From: a bacterium
GTDB taxonomy: Bacteria > Bacillota > Clostridia > Lachnospirales > Lachnospiraceae
DNA length: 52,739 bases
Assembly: GCA_028727105.1 (NCBI GenBank)
Contig: JAQYOU010000108.1
Span: 1 to 52,739 of the forward strand
Direction: 5' to 3'
The position numbers and the translations under genes were made by a program. The notes under the pieces are model-generated. The model was not told the DNA's origin. It searched no databases and was given only the letters and a program-made list of their open reading frames with translations. Of the stretch, positions 7,810 to 16,560 are shown piece after piece (positions within the stretch are counted from its first letter, which is position 1; each line of letters starts with the position of its first letter).

Positions 7810-9408
7810 ATGTATCGAGTACTTCTGGCAGATGACGAAGGAATTGTGCGTGATTCGCTGAAGATGATCATAGAGAAAAATTTTCCCGGGGAATGCGACA
7901 TAGAGATGGCGCGCACCGGAAGAGACGTGATCGAGATGGCGGAGGAGTTTCGTCCGGATATCGTGTTCATGGACATCCAGATGCCCGGGATCAACGGGAT
8001 CGAGGCGATCCGGGAGATCAAAAAGGTCAATCAGACGGCGGAGTTTATCGTTCTCTCTGCCTATGACAAGTTTGATTATGCCAAGGAAGCGGTCAATCTG
8101 GGTGTTTTGGAATACATGACAAAGCCCTTTGAGAAAACAACGATCTGTACGGTGTTTAAGCGTGCCATCGGTGCGATCGATTCCCGCAGGAAAAAGCGCA
8201 GTGATGATCTGCTCATTCGGGAGAAGATGGAGACGGTCACCCCGATCATTGAAAACGGATTTATTTATGCGACTATGTTCAATGAATATGCGCAGGAGGA
8301 TGTGGAGAATTATAAGAACTTTTTGGGGCTTGAGACGGACTATGGCTGTATGCTGGCTTTTGTGATGGGCGATGACCAGAAAGGAAGACAGATGACAAAT
8401 ACGGTGGGAGTCAGTGTCCGCATGCAGAAAAATTATCAGAAATTCCGTGAGCTGGTCAAAGAGCAGTGGAATTGCGTGGTTGGAGCAGTCATTTCCAACA
8501 AGGTGCCGGTGCTGCTGCCCTGTGCAGATAAAAAAGTAAGCTATGATGAGCGTATTGAAATGATCGATGCATGTCGTGCGCTGGCAAGAAAATTAAGAAA
8601 AGAGACGGAGATTTCCTTTCGCATCGGAATTGGATCCGTGCGTAAGCTGATAGACAGTATGGAATCCTACGAGGAGGCGTTGAAGGCGTTGGAGAATTCC
8701 AGCGGAAGCGTTGCCCATGTGGACGATCTTCCCATTCAGTGCCGTTATGACGAGGAATACCGGATCGATCTGGAGAATGAGTTATTTGATAAATTAAAGA
8801 ATGGAAATGCGGAGGAATGTGGTAGAGCGGCAGCACGGTTTTTCGACTGGATGGTGGAAAACTATGATGAACAGACGGACAGTGTACGGCTGAAAACACT
8901 GGAGTTTGTGCTGTTTGCAGAACATGAGGCATATTTGAACGGCGGCATGACCTATCATTTTGAGGATCGCGAGAACTATCTGCGGGAGGTCATGAACGCG
9001 GCATCCAACAGGGAGCTCCGCAGCTGGTTTGTGGAGAAGTTCCAGGTCTGCGCAGCAAATATCAGCACGAAAAAGGACGAGCATGAGAATCATCTGGTCC
9101 GCCAGGCGCAGAAGTACATACAGGAGAATTTTCAAAAAGACTTATCGCTGGATGCGCTTTCCAAGGAGCTGGATATCAGTCCCTACTATTTCAGCAAGCT
9201 GTTTAAGGAAGAGACCGGAAGCAACTTCGTGGAATACCTGACAAACCTTCGGATGGAGCGTGCAAAGGAACTCTTAAAGGATGAGAGCCGCAGCATGAAG
9301 GAGATCTGCATGGAGGTGGGCTACAGTGATCCGAATTACTTCAGCCGTATTTTTAAAAAGAATCTTGGTGTGACACCAACAGAATATCGGGAGCGTGAAA
9401 GATCATGA
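7810..9408 (+). CDS. Response regulator with AraC-type output, YesN type
   Basis: A 532-residue regulator. The receiver domain occupies residues 1-120, with acidic residues DDE near 8-10, phosphorylation Asp in FMDIQMPG and lysine in MTKPFE. A long central region of about 300 residues follows, then an AraC-family double helix-turn-helix in the last 100 residues (LSLDALSKELDISPYYFSKLF, IFKKNLGVTPTEYR). It is the predicted partner of the kinase directly upstream and the likely activator of the ABC importer genes downstream. Its stop codon overlaps the start of the next lipoprotein gene (ATGA), so the two are translationally coupled. Confidence 0.9.
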   Translation: MYRVLLADDEGIVRDSLKMIIEKNFPGECDIEMARTGRDVIEMAEEFRPDIVFMDIQMPGINGIEAIREIKKVNQTAEFIVLSAYDKFDYAKEAVNLGVLEYMTKPFEKTTICTVFKRAIGAIDSRRKKRSDDLLIREKMETVTPIIENGFIYATMFNEYAQEDVENYKNFLGLETDYGCMLAFVMGDDQKGRQMTNTVGVSVRMQKNYQKFRELVKEQWNCVVGAVISNKVPVLLPCADKKVSYDERIEMIDACRALARKLRKETEISFRIGIGSVRKLIDSMESYEEALKALENSSGSVAHVDDLPIQCRYDEEYRIDLENELFDKLKNGNAEECGRAAARFFDWMVENYDEQTDSVRLKTLEFVLFAEHEAYLNGGMTYHFEDRENYLREVMNAASNRELRSWFVEKFQVCAANISTKKDEHENHLVRQAQKYIQENFQKDLSLDALSKELDISPYYFSKLFKEETGSNFVEYLTNLRMERAKELLKDESRSMKEICMEVGYSDPNYFSRIFKKNLGVTPTEYRERERS

Positions 9409-10445
9409 AAAAAAGGAGATGGATGATAGTTTGCTGCCTGTTTGTGCTGCTGCTGGTGCTTTCCGGCTGCGGGGGGCAGGAGCAGCCGGGGATCATAGAC
9501 GAAGAGCCGGATGAGGCGCGCCTCGAGATCGGGATCACCTTCGATTCCTTCGTGATCGAGCGCTGGCAGAGAGACCGTGACGTGTTCGTGGCAGCCGCCC
9601 AGGAGCTGGGGGCGGATGTCAATGTACAGAATGCTAACGGGAGCATTGAGGAACAGATCAGACAGATTGAGTATTTTATAAAGAAGAAGGTGGATGCGAT
9701 CGTTGTCGTTCAGGTGGCTGACGACAGCGGGAGTCTGAAGGACGTGGTGGCGGATGCGCACCGTGCCGGGATTCCGGTGATCGCCTATGACAGACAGATC
9801 ATGAATGCAGGTGCTGATCTGTATATCTCCTTTGACAATGAAGCGGTAGGGCGTCTCATGGGAGAACATATGAGAGAGCATTTAGGCGGTGAAGGACGCA
9901 TTCTTCAGATCTGCGGACCGATGGCGGACAACAATGTTCCGCAGGTCATGACGGGCTTTTCAAAAGCCATCGCAGGCTCTGAGCTCTCCATCACACTGAC
10001 GGAGTATGCGCAGGGCTGGCACGCGGAGACCGGCTTTTCCGTGACCAGCAGCTATCTGGGGGCGATGCCGGAGCCGGATGGCATCATGTGTGGAAACGAC
10101 AGCATTGCAGGCCAGGCGATCCGGGCCCTTTCGGAACACCGGCTGGCGGGCGGCATCTGTGTAGTCGGGCAGGACGCGGATCTGGATGCCTGTCAGCGCA
10201 TTGTGGAGGGAACCCAGTGCATGACCGTCTACAAGCCGGTGGAAAAGCTTGCACGGCGGGCGGCAGAGCTGGCCGTACAGCTGGCGGTGGGAGAGAAGCC
10301 GGAGGTTGCGCGCATGATCTCAGACGGCTCGGATCTCATTCCCTTTGAATGCCTGGAGCCGGTGGCGGTGACAAAGGAGAACATGGATGAGATCATTACC
10401 GGGAAATATCATGAGGCAAGCGATATTTATCTGAATGTCAAATAG
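9405..10445 (+). CDS. XylF-like sugar-binding lipoprotein
   Basis: A 346-residue lipoprotein. The signal peptide ends in the lipobox LVLSGC with the lipidated Cys22, and a type I sugar-binding fold follows. Stretches such as PVIAYDRQIMNAGADLY, SFDNEAVG and VVGQDADLDACQRIVEG closely match the D-xylose-binding protein XylF, which supports xylose or a similar pentose as ligand. It is encoded with the sensor genes and not with an ABC transporter, and a second binding protein gene with its own promoter region follows. It may hand sugar to the MmsAB importer or feed the anchored sensor; the sequence does not decide. Confidence 0.82.
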   Translation: MKKRRWMIVCCLFVLLLVLSGCGGQEQPGIIDEEPDEARLEIGITFDSFVIERWQRDRDVFVAAAQELGADVNVQNANGSIEEQIRQIEYFIKKKVDAIVVVQVADDSGSLKDVVADAHRAGIPVIAYDRQIMNAGADLYISFDNEAVGRLMGEHMREHLGGEGRILQICGPMADNNVPQVMTGFSKAIAGSELSITLTEYAQGWHAETGFSVTSSYLGAMPEPDGIMCGNDSIAGQAIRALSEHRLAGGICVVGQDADLDACQRIVEGTQCMTVYKPVEKLARRAAELAVQLAVGEKPEVARMISDGSDLIPFECLEPVAVTKENMDEIITGKYHEASDIYLNVK

Positions 10446-10460
10446 TGGTAGCACAAATTT

Positions 10461-10509
10461 GTGCAGGACGAGACTGCGATGGCAATTTTGTCCTGCACTT
10501 TTGTTGTTC
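10461..10509 (+). terminator. Terminator of the sensor operon
   Basis: GTGCAGGAC (10461-10469) pairs with GTCCTGCAC (10490-10498) and is followed by TTTTGTTGTT. A palindrome GCACAAATTTGTGC overlaps its left edge at 10451-10464. Confidence 0.7.
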
Positions 10510-10567
10510 AAACATTCTGTGCGGAAGAAAATGTGCAGAACATCGCAAGTTTGTGCTGTTAGAGATA

Positions 10568-10576
10568 TGTTATAGT
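10568..10576 (+). promoter_or_regulatory. Extended -10 promoter of the ChvE-MmsAB operon
   Basis: TGTTATAGT is an extended -10 element 33 bp before the binding-protein start. No good -35 is present at 17 bp, which fits an activator-dependent promoter. GCACAAATTTGTGC and the nearby TTTGTGC copies upstream are possible activator (YesN) sites. Confidence 0.5.
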
Positions 10577-10608
10577 CATATCATCAAAGAAAGGGAGGGC
10601 TTTTCAAG

Positions 10609-11772
10609 ATGAAAAGAAAACTTTTAGCAACATTACTTAGTGTGGCAATGGTAGCAACCGTATTTACCGGATGTGGATCAAAGGCAGCAGATGCTCCTGC
10701 AGAGGACACAAAGACAGAGGCTCCTGCAGAAGATAAGGCAGAGGCTCCTGCAGAGGATGCAGCAGAGGCACCCGCAGATGACGCAGCAGCAGGCGGCGGA
10801 CTCGTTGGTGTAGCAATGCCTACCAAGGACCTTCAGAGATGGAACCAGGACGGAACAAACATGAAGGATCAGCTGGAAGCAGCAGGATATCAGGTAGATT
10901 TACAGTTCGCTTCTAACGACATCGCTACTCAGGTTTCACAGATCGAGAACATGATCAATAACGGATGCCAGGCACTCGTTATCGCATCTATCGACGGTGA
11001 TTCCTTAGGAACCGTTCTTGCACAGGCAAAAGAGAAGAACATCCCGGTTATCGCTTATGACCGTCTGATCATGAACTCTGATGCAGTTTCTTACTACGCA
11101 ACCTTCGATAACTACCTTGTAGGTAAGACTCAGGGTGAGTACATCGTGAAGGCTCTGGATCTTGAGAATGCAGCTGGCCCGTTCAATATGGAGATCGTTA
11201 CCGGTGATCCCGGAGATAACAACGTAAACTTCTTCTACGGCGGCGCAATGGATGTATTACGTCCTTACATCGATGCAGGCAAGCTGGTTGTTCAGTCCGG
11301 ACAGATCGAGAAGGACGACGTTGCAACAGCTAACTGGGCAACAGAGACCGCACAGGCAAGATTTGAGAACATCTTATCTTCCTACTATGCAGATGGTACA
11401 CAGCTTGACGTAGTTCTTGCTTCTAACGACTCTACCGCACTTGGTGTAGCAAACGCTCTGGCAGCTAACTACACCGGAAAATATCCTGTTCTGACCGGTC
11501 AGGATTGCGATATCGCAAGTGTTAAGAACATCATCGATGGCAAGCAGTCAATGTCTATCTTCAAGGATACAAGAACTCTTGCTGCAGCAGTTGTAGATAT
11601 GGTTAAGGCTGTTATGGAAGGCCGTGAAGCAGTTGTAAATGATACTGAGACATACGACAACGGAACCGGTGTGATCCCTTCATACCTTTGCGAGCCTGTA
11701 TTCGCTGATATCAACAATTACAAGGAACTGTTGATCGATTCCGGATACTATACCGAGGCAGACCTTCAGTAA
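10609..11772 (+). CDS. chvE: Multiple-monosaccharide ABC transporter binding lipoprotein (ChvE-like)
   Basis: A 387-residue lipoprotein with lipobox FTGC (Cys22). A tether of four APAED/APADD-type repeats spans residues 29-60, and a ChvE-type sugar-binding domain follows (motifs PVIAYDRLIMNSD, VTGDPGDNNV, GQDCDIASVKNIIDGKQ). It delivers monosaccharides such as xylose, glucose, galactose or arabinose to the MmsA/MmsB membrane complex encoded downstream. Codon use is highly biased and a GGGAGG site precedes the start, so this is probably one of the most abundant proteins encoded here. A partial terminator after it would keep the binding protein in excess over the transporter. Confidence 0.88.
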   Translation: MKRKLLATLLSVAMVATVFTGCGSKAADAPAEDTKTEAPAEDKAEAPAEDAAEAPADDAAAGGGLVGVAMPTKDLQRWNQDGTNMKDQLEAAGYQVDLQFASNDIATQVSQIENMINNGCQALVIASIDGDSLGTVLAQAKEKNIPVIAYDRLIMNSDAVSYYATFDNYLVGKTQGEYIVKALDLENAAGPFNMEIVTGDPGDNNVNFFYGGAMDVLRPYIDAGKLVVQSGQIEKDDVATANWATETAQARFENILSSYYADGTQLDVVLASNDSTALGVANALAANYTGKYPVLTGQDCDIASVKNIIDGKQSMSIFKDTRTLAAAVVDMVKAVMEGREAVVNDTETYDNGTGVIPSYLCEPVFADINNYKELLIDSGYYTEADLQ

Positions 11773-11794
11773 GAAACAGAAACATGATTTTTAT

Positions 11795-11826
11795 ACAGGC
11801 GGGTTGTAAACAGCCCGCCTGTTTTT
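11795..11826 (+). terminator. Attenuating terminator between binding protein and ATPase genes
   Basis: ACAGGCGGG/CCCGCCTGT stem followed by five T. As the ABC genes continue in the same direction, it probably terminates only part of the transcripts. Confidence 0.75.
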
Positions 11827-11852
11827 AAGGAGATAAGCAGGGAGGGATTCTT

Positions 11853-13391
11853 TTGGCAAAGATATTGCTTGAAATGAAAAATATTACCAAAACATTTCCC
11901 GGTGTAAAGGCATTAGACAATGTCAACCTTCAGGTCGAAGAAGGAGAGATTCATGCGCTCGTGGGAGAGAACGGTGCAGGAAAATCTACACTGATGAATG
12001 TACTGAGCGGTATTTACCCTTATGGAACCTACGAAGGGGATATCATCTATAATGGAGAATTATGTAAGTTCGCAAAGATCAAGGACAGCGAGGAAAAGGG
12101 AATTGTTATCATCCACCAGGAGCTGGCACTGATCCCGTATATGACGATCGGTGAGAATATGTTCCTTGGAAACGAGCGTGGAAAAAAGGCAAAGATCGAC
12201 TGGACCGAGACTTACGGTCAGGCAGACGTGCATTTAAAGACGGTTGGTTTGAAAGAATCGTCAAGAACACTGATCAAGGATATCGGTGTGGGCAAACAGC
12301 AGCTTGTGGAAATTGCAAAGGCACTGGCAAAGCATGCAAAGCTTCTCATTCTGGATGAGCCGACGGCTTCACTGAATGAGACAGATTCCCAGGCACTTTT
12401 GGATCTGTTATTGAAATTCAAGCAGGAGGGAATGACCTGCATCATCATCTCACATAAGCTGAACGAGGTGGCTTATGTGGCAGATAAGATCACTGTGATC
12501 CGCGATGGTTCCACCATCGAGACATTAGTGAAGGGTAAAGACGAAATCAGCGAGGACCGCATCATCCGCGGCATGGTAGGCCGTGAGATCGCAGACCGGT
12601 TCCCGAAGAGATCGGATGTAAAGATCGGCGATGTGAACCTTGAGATCAGGGACTGGACCGTTCATCATCCGTTATATACAGAACGCAAGGTTGTAGACAA
12701 CGTATCCATCAATGTCCGAAAGGGAGAGGTTGTAGGTATCTCCGGACTGATGGGTGCAGGACGTACAGAGCTTGCAATGAGTGTGTTTGGAAAGAGCTAC
12801 GGAACAAATATCTCCGGTAAGCTGATCATCAATGGCGAGGAGGTTCATTTAAAGAATGTCCGTGACGCCATCGATCATAAGCTCGCATACGTGACAGAGG
12901 ATCGAAAGGGCAACGGCCTGATCCTGTCAAATCCCATCAAGATCAATACGACGCTGGCAAATCTGGACGCCGTGTCATCTCATACGGTCATTGATAAGGA
13001 TAAAGAGTATGCCGTGGCAGTGGATTATAAGGAAAAGCTAAAGACAAAATGTCCGACGGTAGAGCAGAATGTCGGAAACCTCTCCGGAGGTAACCAGCAG
13101 AAGGTGCTGCTTGCAAAGTGGATGTTTGCCGATCCGGATATTCTGATCCTGGATGAGCCGACACGTGGTATCGATGTCGGAGCAAAATACGAGATCTATT
13201 GTATCATCAACCAGCTTGTTGCTGCTGGTAAATCCGTGATCATGATCTCTTCGGAACTTCCGGAGGTACTTGGCATGAGTGACCGGATCTATGTCATGAA
13301 CGAGGGTAAGATCGTTGGTGAGGTTTCAAAGGAAGAAGCAACTCAGGAGAAGATCATGTCCTGCATTCTGAAATCGAGCAAAGGAGAGTAG
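11853..13391 (+). CDS. mmsA: Multiple-monosaccharide ABC transporter ATPase
   Basis: A 512-residue sugar ABC ATPase with two nucleotide-binding domains in tandem. The first has Walker [10 protein letters not shown] (near residue 38), Walker [13 protein letters not shown] and an ABC motif altered to [15 protein letters not shown]. The second has a Walker A region [10 protein letters not shown], signature LSGGNQQK and Walker [15 protein letters not shown] non-canonical second Walker A is normal in RbsA/XylG/MmsA proteins. The start is TTG at 11853, with GGAGG seven bases upstream. It couples ATP hydrolysis to import through MmsB, whose gene starts three bases after this stop. Confidence 0.9.
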   Translation: MAKILLEMKNITKTFPGVKALDNVNLQVEEGEIHALVGENGAGKSTLMNVLSGIYPYGTYEGDIIYNGELCKFAKIKDSEEKGIVIIHQELALIPYMTIGENMFLGNERGKKAKIDWTETYGQADVHLKTVGLKESSRTLIKDIGVGKQQLVEIAKALAKHAKLLILDEPTASLNETDSQALLDLLLKFKQEGMTCIIISHKLNEVAYVADKITVIRDGSTIETLVKGKDEISEDRIIRGMVGREIADRFPKRSDVKIGDVNLEIRDWTVHHPLYTERKVVDNVSINVRKGEVVGISGLMGAGRTELAMSVFGKSYGTNISGKLIINGEEVHLKNVRDAIDHKLAYVTEDRKGNGLILSNPIKINTTLANLDAVSSHTVIDKDKEYAVAVDYKEKLKTKCPTVEQNVGNLSGGNQQKVLLAKWMFADPDILILDEPTRGIDVGAKYEIYCIINQLVAAGKSVIMISSELPEVLGMSDRIYVMNEGKIVGEVSKEEATQEKIMSCILKSSKGE

Positions 13392-13394
13392 ACA

Positions 13395-14567
13395 ATGAGT
13401 AAAGAAAATGTAATGGAATTTGTGAAAAAATATACGATGATCATCGTATTACTTCTTGTAACAGCGTTCTTCGCATGGAAGACAGGCGGAAAGATCCTGC
13501 TTCCGCAGAACATTAACAACCTGATTGCACAGAATGCATATGTATTCGTGCTGGCAACCGGTATGCTGCTCTGTATCTTAACCGGTGGTAACATCGACCT
13601 TTCCGTAGGTTCAGTTGTCTGCTTCGTTGGTGCAGTCGGTGCGACCTTGATGGAAAACAAGGGTGTCAACGTTTGGGTTTCCATTTTGGTTATGCTTTTG
13701 GTAGGTCTTGCCATTGGTGCATGGCAGGGCTTCTGGATCGCCTTTGTACACGTTCCGCCATTCATCACAACACTTGCCGGAATGCTTGTGTTCCGAGGTC
13801 TTTCCAACGTTGTATTAAACGGTATGACGATCTCTATCAAGAACGAGATGTTCGTCAACCTGTTTGGCGGTGGTGCAGACTGCTACATACCTGATCTGTT
13901 CGGAAACGAGGGCTTTAATCTCACCTGTATGATCGCAGGTGTCATCACAGTAACGATCTTTGTGATCATTCAGCTGAAGGGCTATCTGACAAGAAAATCA
14001 AAAGGCTATGAGACCGGATCCTTTGCAGCTCTGATCGTAAAGACAGTCGTTTTAAGCGCAGTGATCTTATGGTTTGCATACAGCTTATCCAAGTATAAGG
14101 GAATCCCTACCGCGCTGGTATGGGTACTGGTCATCGTATTGATCTACGGTTATATTACTTCCATGACGACAACCGGACGTTATTTCTATGCTGTCGGTGG
14201 AAATGAGAAGGCTACCAAGCTTTCCGGTATCAACACAAACAAGGTATACTTCCTGGCATACGCAAACATGGGTCTGTTATCTGCTCTTGCAGGTATGCTG
14301 ACCATCGCCCGTATGACTTCTGCACAGCCTACTTACGGACAGAACTACGAAATGGATGCCATCGGCTCCTGCTTCATCGGTGGTGCTTCTGCATACGGCG
14401 GAACCGGAACAGTTCCCGGCGTTATCGTTGGTGCGGTTCTGATGGGTGTCATCAACCTGGGTATGTCTATCATGGGTGTGGATGCCAACTATCAGAAGGT
14501 TGTAAAAGGTCTTGTCCTTTTAGCAGCAGTTATCTTTGACGTCGTTTCAAAGAAGAAGAGCGAGTAA
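13395..14567 (+). CDS. mmsB: Multiple-monosaccharide ABC transporter permease
   Basis: A 390-residue integral membrane permease of the RbsC/XylH/MmsB family with about ten hydrophobic segments spread over the whole length. The conserved motif GGNIDLSVGSV is near residue 64 and the coupling-type region AVGGNEKATKLSGI near residue 275. It forms the sugar channel with the ATPase just upstream, fed by the ChvE-like lipoprotein. The GGAGTAG site before the start overlaps the mmsA stop region. A strong terminator ends the operon after this gene. Confidence 0.9.
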   Translation: MSKENVMEFVKKYTMIIVLLLVTAFFAWKTGGKILLPQNINNLIAQNAYVFVLATGMLLCILTGGNIDLSVGSVVCFVGAVGATLMENKGVNVWVSILVMLLVGLAIGAWQGFWIAFVHVPPFITTLAGMLVFRGLSNVVLNGMTISIKNEMFVNLFGGGADCYIPDLFGNEGFNLTCMIAGVITVTIFVIIQLKGYLTRKSKGYETGSFAALIVKTVVLSAVILWFAYSLSKYKGIPTALVWVLVIVLIYGYITSMTTTGRYFYAVGGNEKATKLSGINTNKVYFLAYANMGLLSALAGMLTIARMTSAQPTYGQNYEMDAIGSCFIGGASAYGGTGTVPGVIVGAVLMGVINLGMSIMGVDANYQKVVKGLVLLAAVIFDVVSKKKSE

Positions 14568-14587
14568 TATTTTTCATTATTCTCCCT

Positions 14588-14621
14588 AAAAAGGTGCATC
14601 GGTTTTCCGGTGCATCTTTTT
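14588..14621 (+). terminator. Terminator of the mms operon
   Basis: A 15-bp stem (AAAAAGGTGCATCGG with CCGGTGCATCTTTTT, two G-U type pairs) and a TTTT loop. It ends in a T run. Confidence 0.85.
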
Positions 14622-14643
14622 GTGAAAAATGTCAAATAATTGT

Positions 14644-14671
14644 TTGAAATAGGAACAAAATGTGATATGAT
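14644..14671 (+). promoter_or_regulatory. Promoter of the PocR-transducer gene
   Basis: TTGAAA, a 16-bp spacer and an extended -10 TGATATGAT. The start would fall about 35 bp before the GGGGG-type ribosome-binding site. Confidence 0.65.
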
Positions 14672-14714
14672 TACTATATCTAAGGACTTATTACACTAAT
14701 TAGGGGGTAATCAA

Positions 14715-15494
14715 ATGAATATTCGTGAGTTTGTTGATTTGAAGAAGCTGGAGGAGATCATGACTGCGTGGTCAAAGGCGACCGGAATGGCGACCATCGC
14801 ATTGGATGATAAAGGCGAATATATCAGCGGCGAGATCGGATTTACCGACTTTTGTATGAAATATACCAGAGGCAGTGAGGAAGGATTAAAGCGCTGTGTG
14901 AAATGTGACCAGGAGGGAAGAGATACTTATTTCTGCCATGCAGGTCTCATGGATTTCAGCAAGGACATCGTTGTTGACGGAATCTATCTTGGAAAGATCA
15001 TCGGAGGACAGATCCTTCCTGAAGAGCCGGATGAAACAAAATTCCGTCAGATCGCACAGGAGCTTGGGATCGATCCGGATGAGTATGTTGAGGCATTGGC
15101 AAAGATCAGTGTAAGCTCTGAGGAATCCATTCGCGCAGGCGCAGATCTTTTAGGCATCGTTGTAAACCAGATGGTAGCTGCAGAGTATTACAAGAATAAA
15201 GACCGCTCCGTCAACGAAAAAGCGGCTGAGACCTTTGACAAGGTGGCTTCCTATATTCATAATATCAATGCCTATACAAAGAATCTGGACAAGCTGGAGA
15301 AAAACCAGAAGATCCTTGCGCTCAATGCCTCCATTGAGTCAGCAAGAGCGGGCGAGGCAGGAAGAGGTTTTGCGATCGTTGCCAACAAGGTCGGTTCTTT
15401 GGCGGCAGATTTCGGTGCATGCAACCACCAGATCAAGGACGAGTTAGAGCGCCTGACAGATGCAGTAGGAGAGATCACCGGATATAACTCATGA
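14715..15494 (+). CDS. Soluble PocR-domain chemotaxis-type transducer
   Basis: A 259-residue cytoplasmic protein with no membrane segment. Residues 1-165 are a PocR sensory domain, with the cysteine pattern CVKCDQEG...CHAG. Residues 185-259 are a shortened methyl-accepting signalling hairpin containing the conserved tip [18 protein letters not shown]. The hairpin is far shorter than in normal chemoreceptors, yet the CheA/CheW-contacting tip is kept, so it may report a small cytoplasmic metabolite to the chemotaxis complex. Its stop overlaps the start of the transporter gene that follows (ATGA). PocR domains bind small organic ligands such as 1,2-propanediol in Salmonella; the ligand here is unknown. 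Confidence 0.8.
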   Translation: MNIREFVDLKKLEEIMTAWSKATGMATIALDDKGEYISGEIGFTDFCMKYTRGSEEGLKRCVKCDQEGRDTYFCHAGLMDFSKDIVVDGIYLGKIIGGQILPEEPDETKFRQIAQELGIDPDEYVEALAKISVSSEESIRAGADLLGIVVNQMVAAEYYKNKDRSVNEKAAETFDKVASYIHNINAYTKNLDKLEKNQKILALNASIESARAGEAGRGFAIVANKVGSLAADFGACNHQIKDELERLTDAVGEITGYNS

Positions 15495-16387
15495 TGAAGA
15501 ATTTTAACTGGAAAAATCCTGCCATGCTGCTTTTGGCAGCATTTATATGGGGCAGTGCATTTGTGGCACAGAGCGTCGGCATGGACTATGTGGAGCCACT
15601 TACATTCAACTGTGTGAGAAGCATTGTCGGCGGGATCGTATTGCTCCCCTGCATTTACTTACTTGGAAAATTAAAATCGCCCGAAGAGCGCGAAGAAGCG
15701 GCACGGATGGATAAGAAGACGCTGCTCGCAGGTGGCATCAGCTGTGGCGTGATCCTTTGTCTGGCATCCAATGCCCAGCAGATCGGCATACAGTATACGT
15801 CTGTAGGGAAGGCCGGTTTTATCACGGCGCTTTATATTGTGATCGTCCCCATTCTCGGCATCTTTTTGAAGAGACGCTGTGGGTGGAAGGTGTGGCTGAG
15901 CGTGCTGATCGCACTGGTGGGTTTTTATCTGCTGTGTATGGTCGGCGGTTTTTCACTGGAACGCGGAGACCTGTGGCTGTTAATGTGTGCCCTGCTGTTT
16001 TCCTTCCACATTTTGACGATCGATCATTTTTCGCCCATGGTTGACGGTGTAAAGATGAGCTGTATTCAGTTTTTTACCTGCGGACTGTTGTCCGGCATTG
16101 CCATGCTGGTAACGGAAACGCCGGATGTTCATCGTATTCTGGCAGCGTGGGGCCCCATTCTTTACGCGGGCGTGCTTTCATCCGGAGTGGCTTATACGCT
16201 TCAGATCGTGGGACAAAAGAACTATAATCCTACCGTTGCAACGCTGCTGCTTAGTCTGGAATCCGTATTTTCCGTGCTGACCGGATGGGCAGTGCTTCAT
16301 CAGAAGCTTTCCGCGCGGGAATTATGCGGATGTGTTCTGATCTTTATCGCAGTGATCCTGGCACAGCTGCCGGATAAAAATGAATGA
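15491..16387 (+). CDS. EamA/DMT-family transporter
   Basis: A 298-residue membrane protein with about ten hydrophobic helices arranged as two EamA repeats. The first repeat begins AAFIWGSAFVAQSVGMDYVEP and the second lies near residue 150, with the typical ending GYTLQ-like segment YTLQIVGQKNYNPTVA and ESVFSVLTGW. Members of this superfamily export or exchange metabolites and amino acids; the substrate is not predictable. It is translationally coupled to the PocR transducer by a four-base overlap, so the sensor and the transporter probably concern the same compound. Confidence 0.85.
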   Translation: MMKNFNWKNPAMLLLAAFIWGSAFVAQSVGMDYVEPLTFNCVRSIVGGIVLLPCIYLLGKLKSPEEREEAARMDKKTLLAGGISCGVILCLASNAQQIGIQYTSVGKAGFITALYIVIVPILGIFLKRRCGWKVWLSVLIALVGFYLLCMVGGFSLERGDLWLLMCALLFSFHILTIDHFSPMVDGVKMSCIQFFTCGLLSGIAMLVTETPDVHRILAAWGPILYAGVLSSGVAYTLQIVGQKNYNPTVATLLLSLESVFSVLTGWAVLHQKLSARELCGCVLIFIAVILAQLPDKNE

Positions 16388-16421
16388 AAAAAGATGGCTT
16401 GATATTTAAGCCATCTTTTTT
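16387..16421. terminator. Terminator after the DMT transporter
   Basis: Perfect 14-bp stem AAAAAAGATGGCTT/AAGCCATCTTTTTT. It has A and T runs on both sides and so can act in both directions. Confidence 0.85.
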
Positions 16422-16424
16422 ATG

Positions 16425-16487
16425 TGAGCAGACCCCATTTCCTCGCTACACCTTACGTGCAAAAGCTCGGAAATTTGAGTCTGCTCA
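16425..16487 (-). repeat. Palindromic repeat, divergent subfamily copy 1
   Basis: Outer arms TGAGCAGAC/GTCTGCTCA enclose CCTCGCTACACC-TTACG-TGCAAAAGCTCGG. Read on the minus strand the core is GCTTTTGCACGTAAGGTGTAGC, a sister of the main core GACTTTGCACGTAAGGTGCGGAG. The length is 63 bp, as in the main family. Confidence 0.8.
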
Positions 16488-16490
16488 TTG

Positions 16491-16553
16491 GGAACTACCC
16501 TAATTTCTTCGCTGCACCTTACGTGCGAAAGCTCAGAAATTTGGGATAGTTCC
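16491..16553 (-). repeat. Palindromic repeat, divergent subfamily copy 2
   Basis: Follows the previous copy after three bases. Arms GGAACTA/TAGTTCC and AATTTCT/AGAAATT enclose CGCTGCACC-TTACG-TGCGAAAGC. Between the two copies the inner pair changes on one side (TACACC versus TGCACC) while folding is kept. It lies seven bases from the acyl-CoA ligase stop codon. Confidence 0.8.
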
Positions 16554-16560
16554 TAATAAT

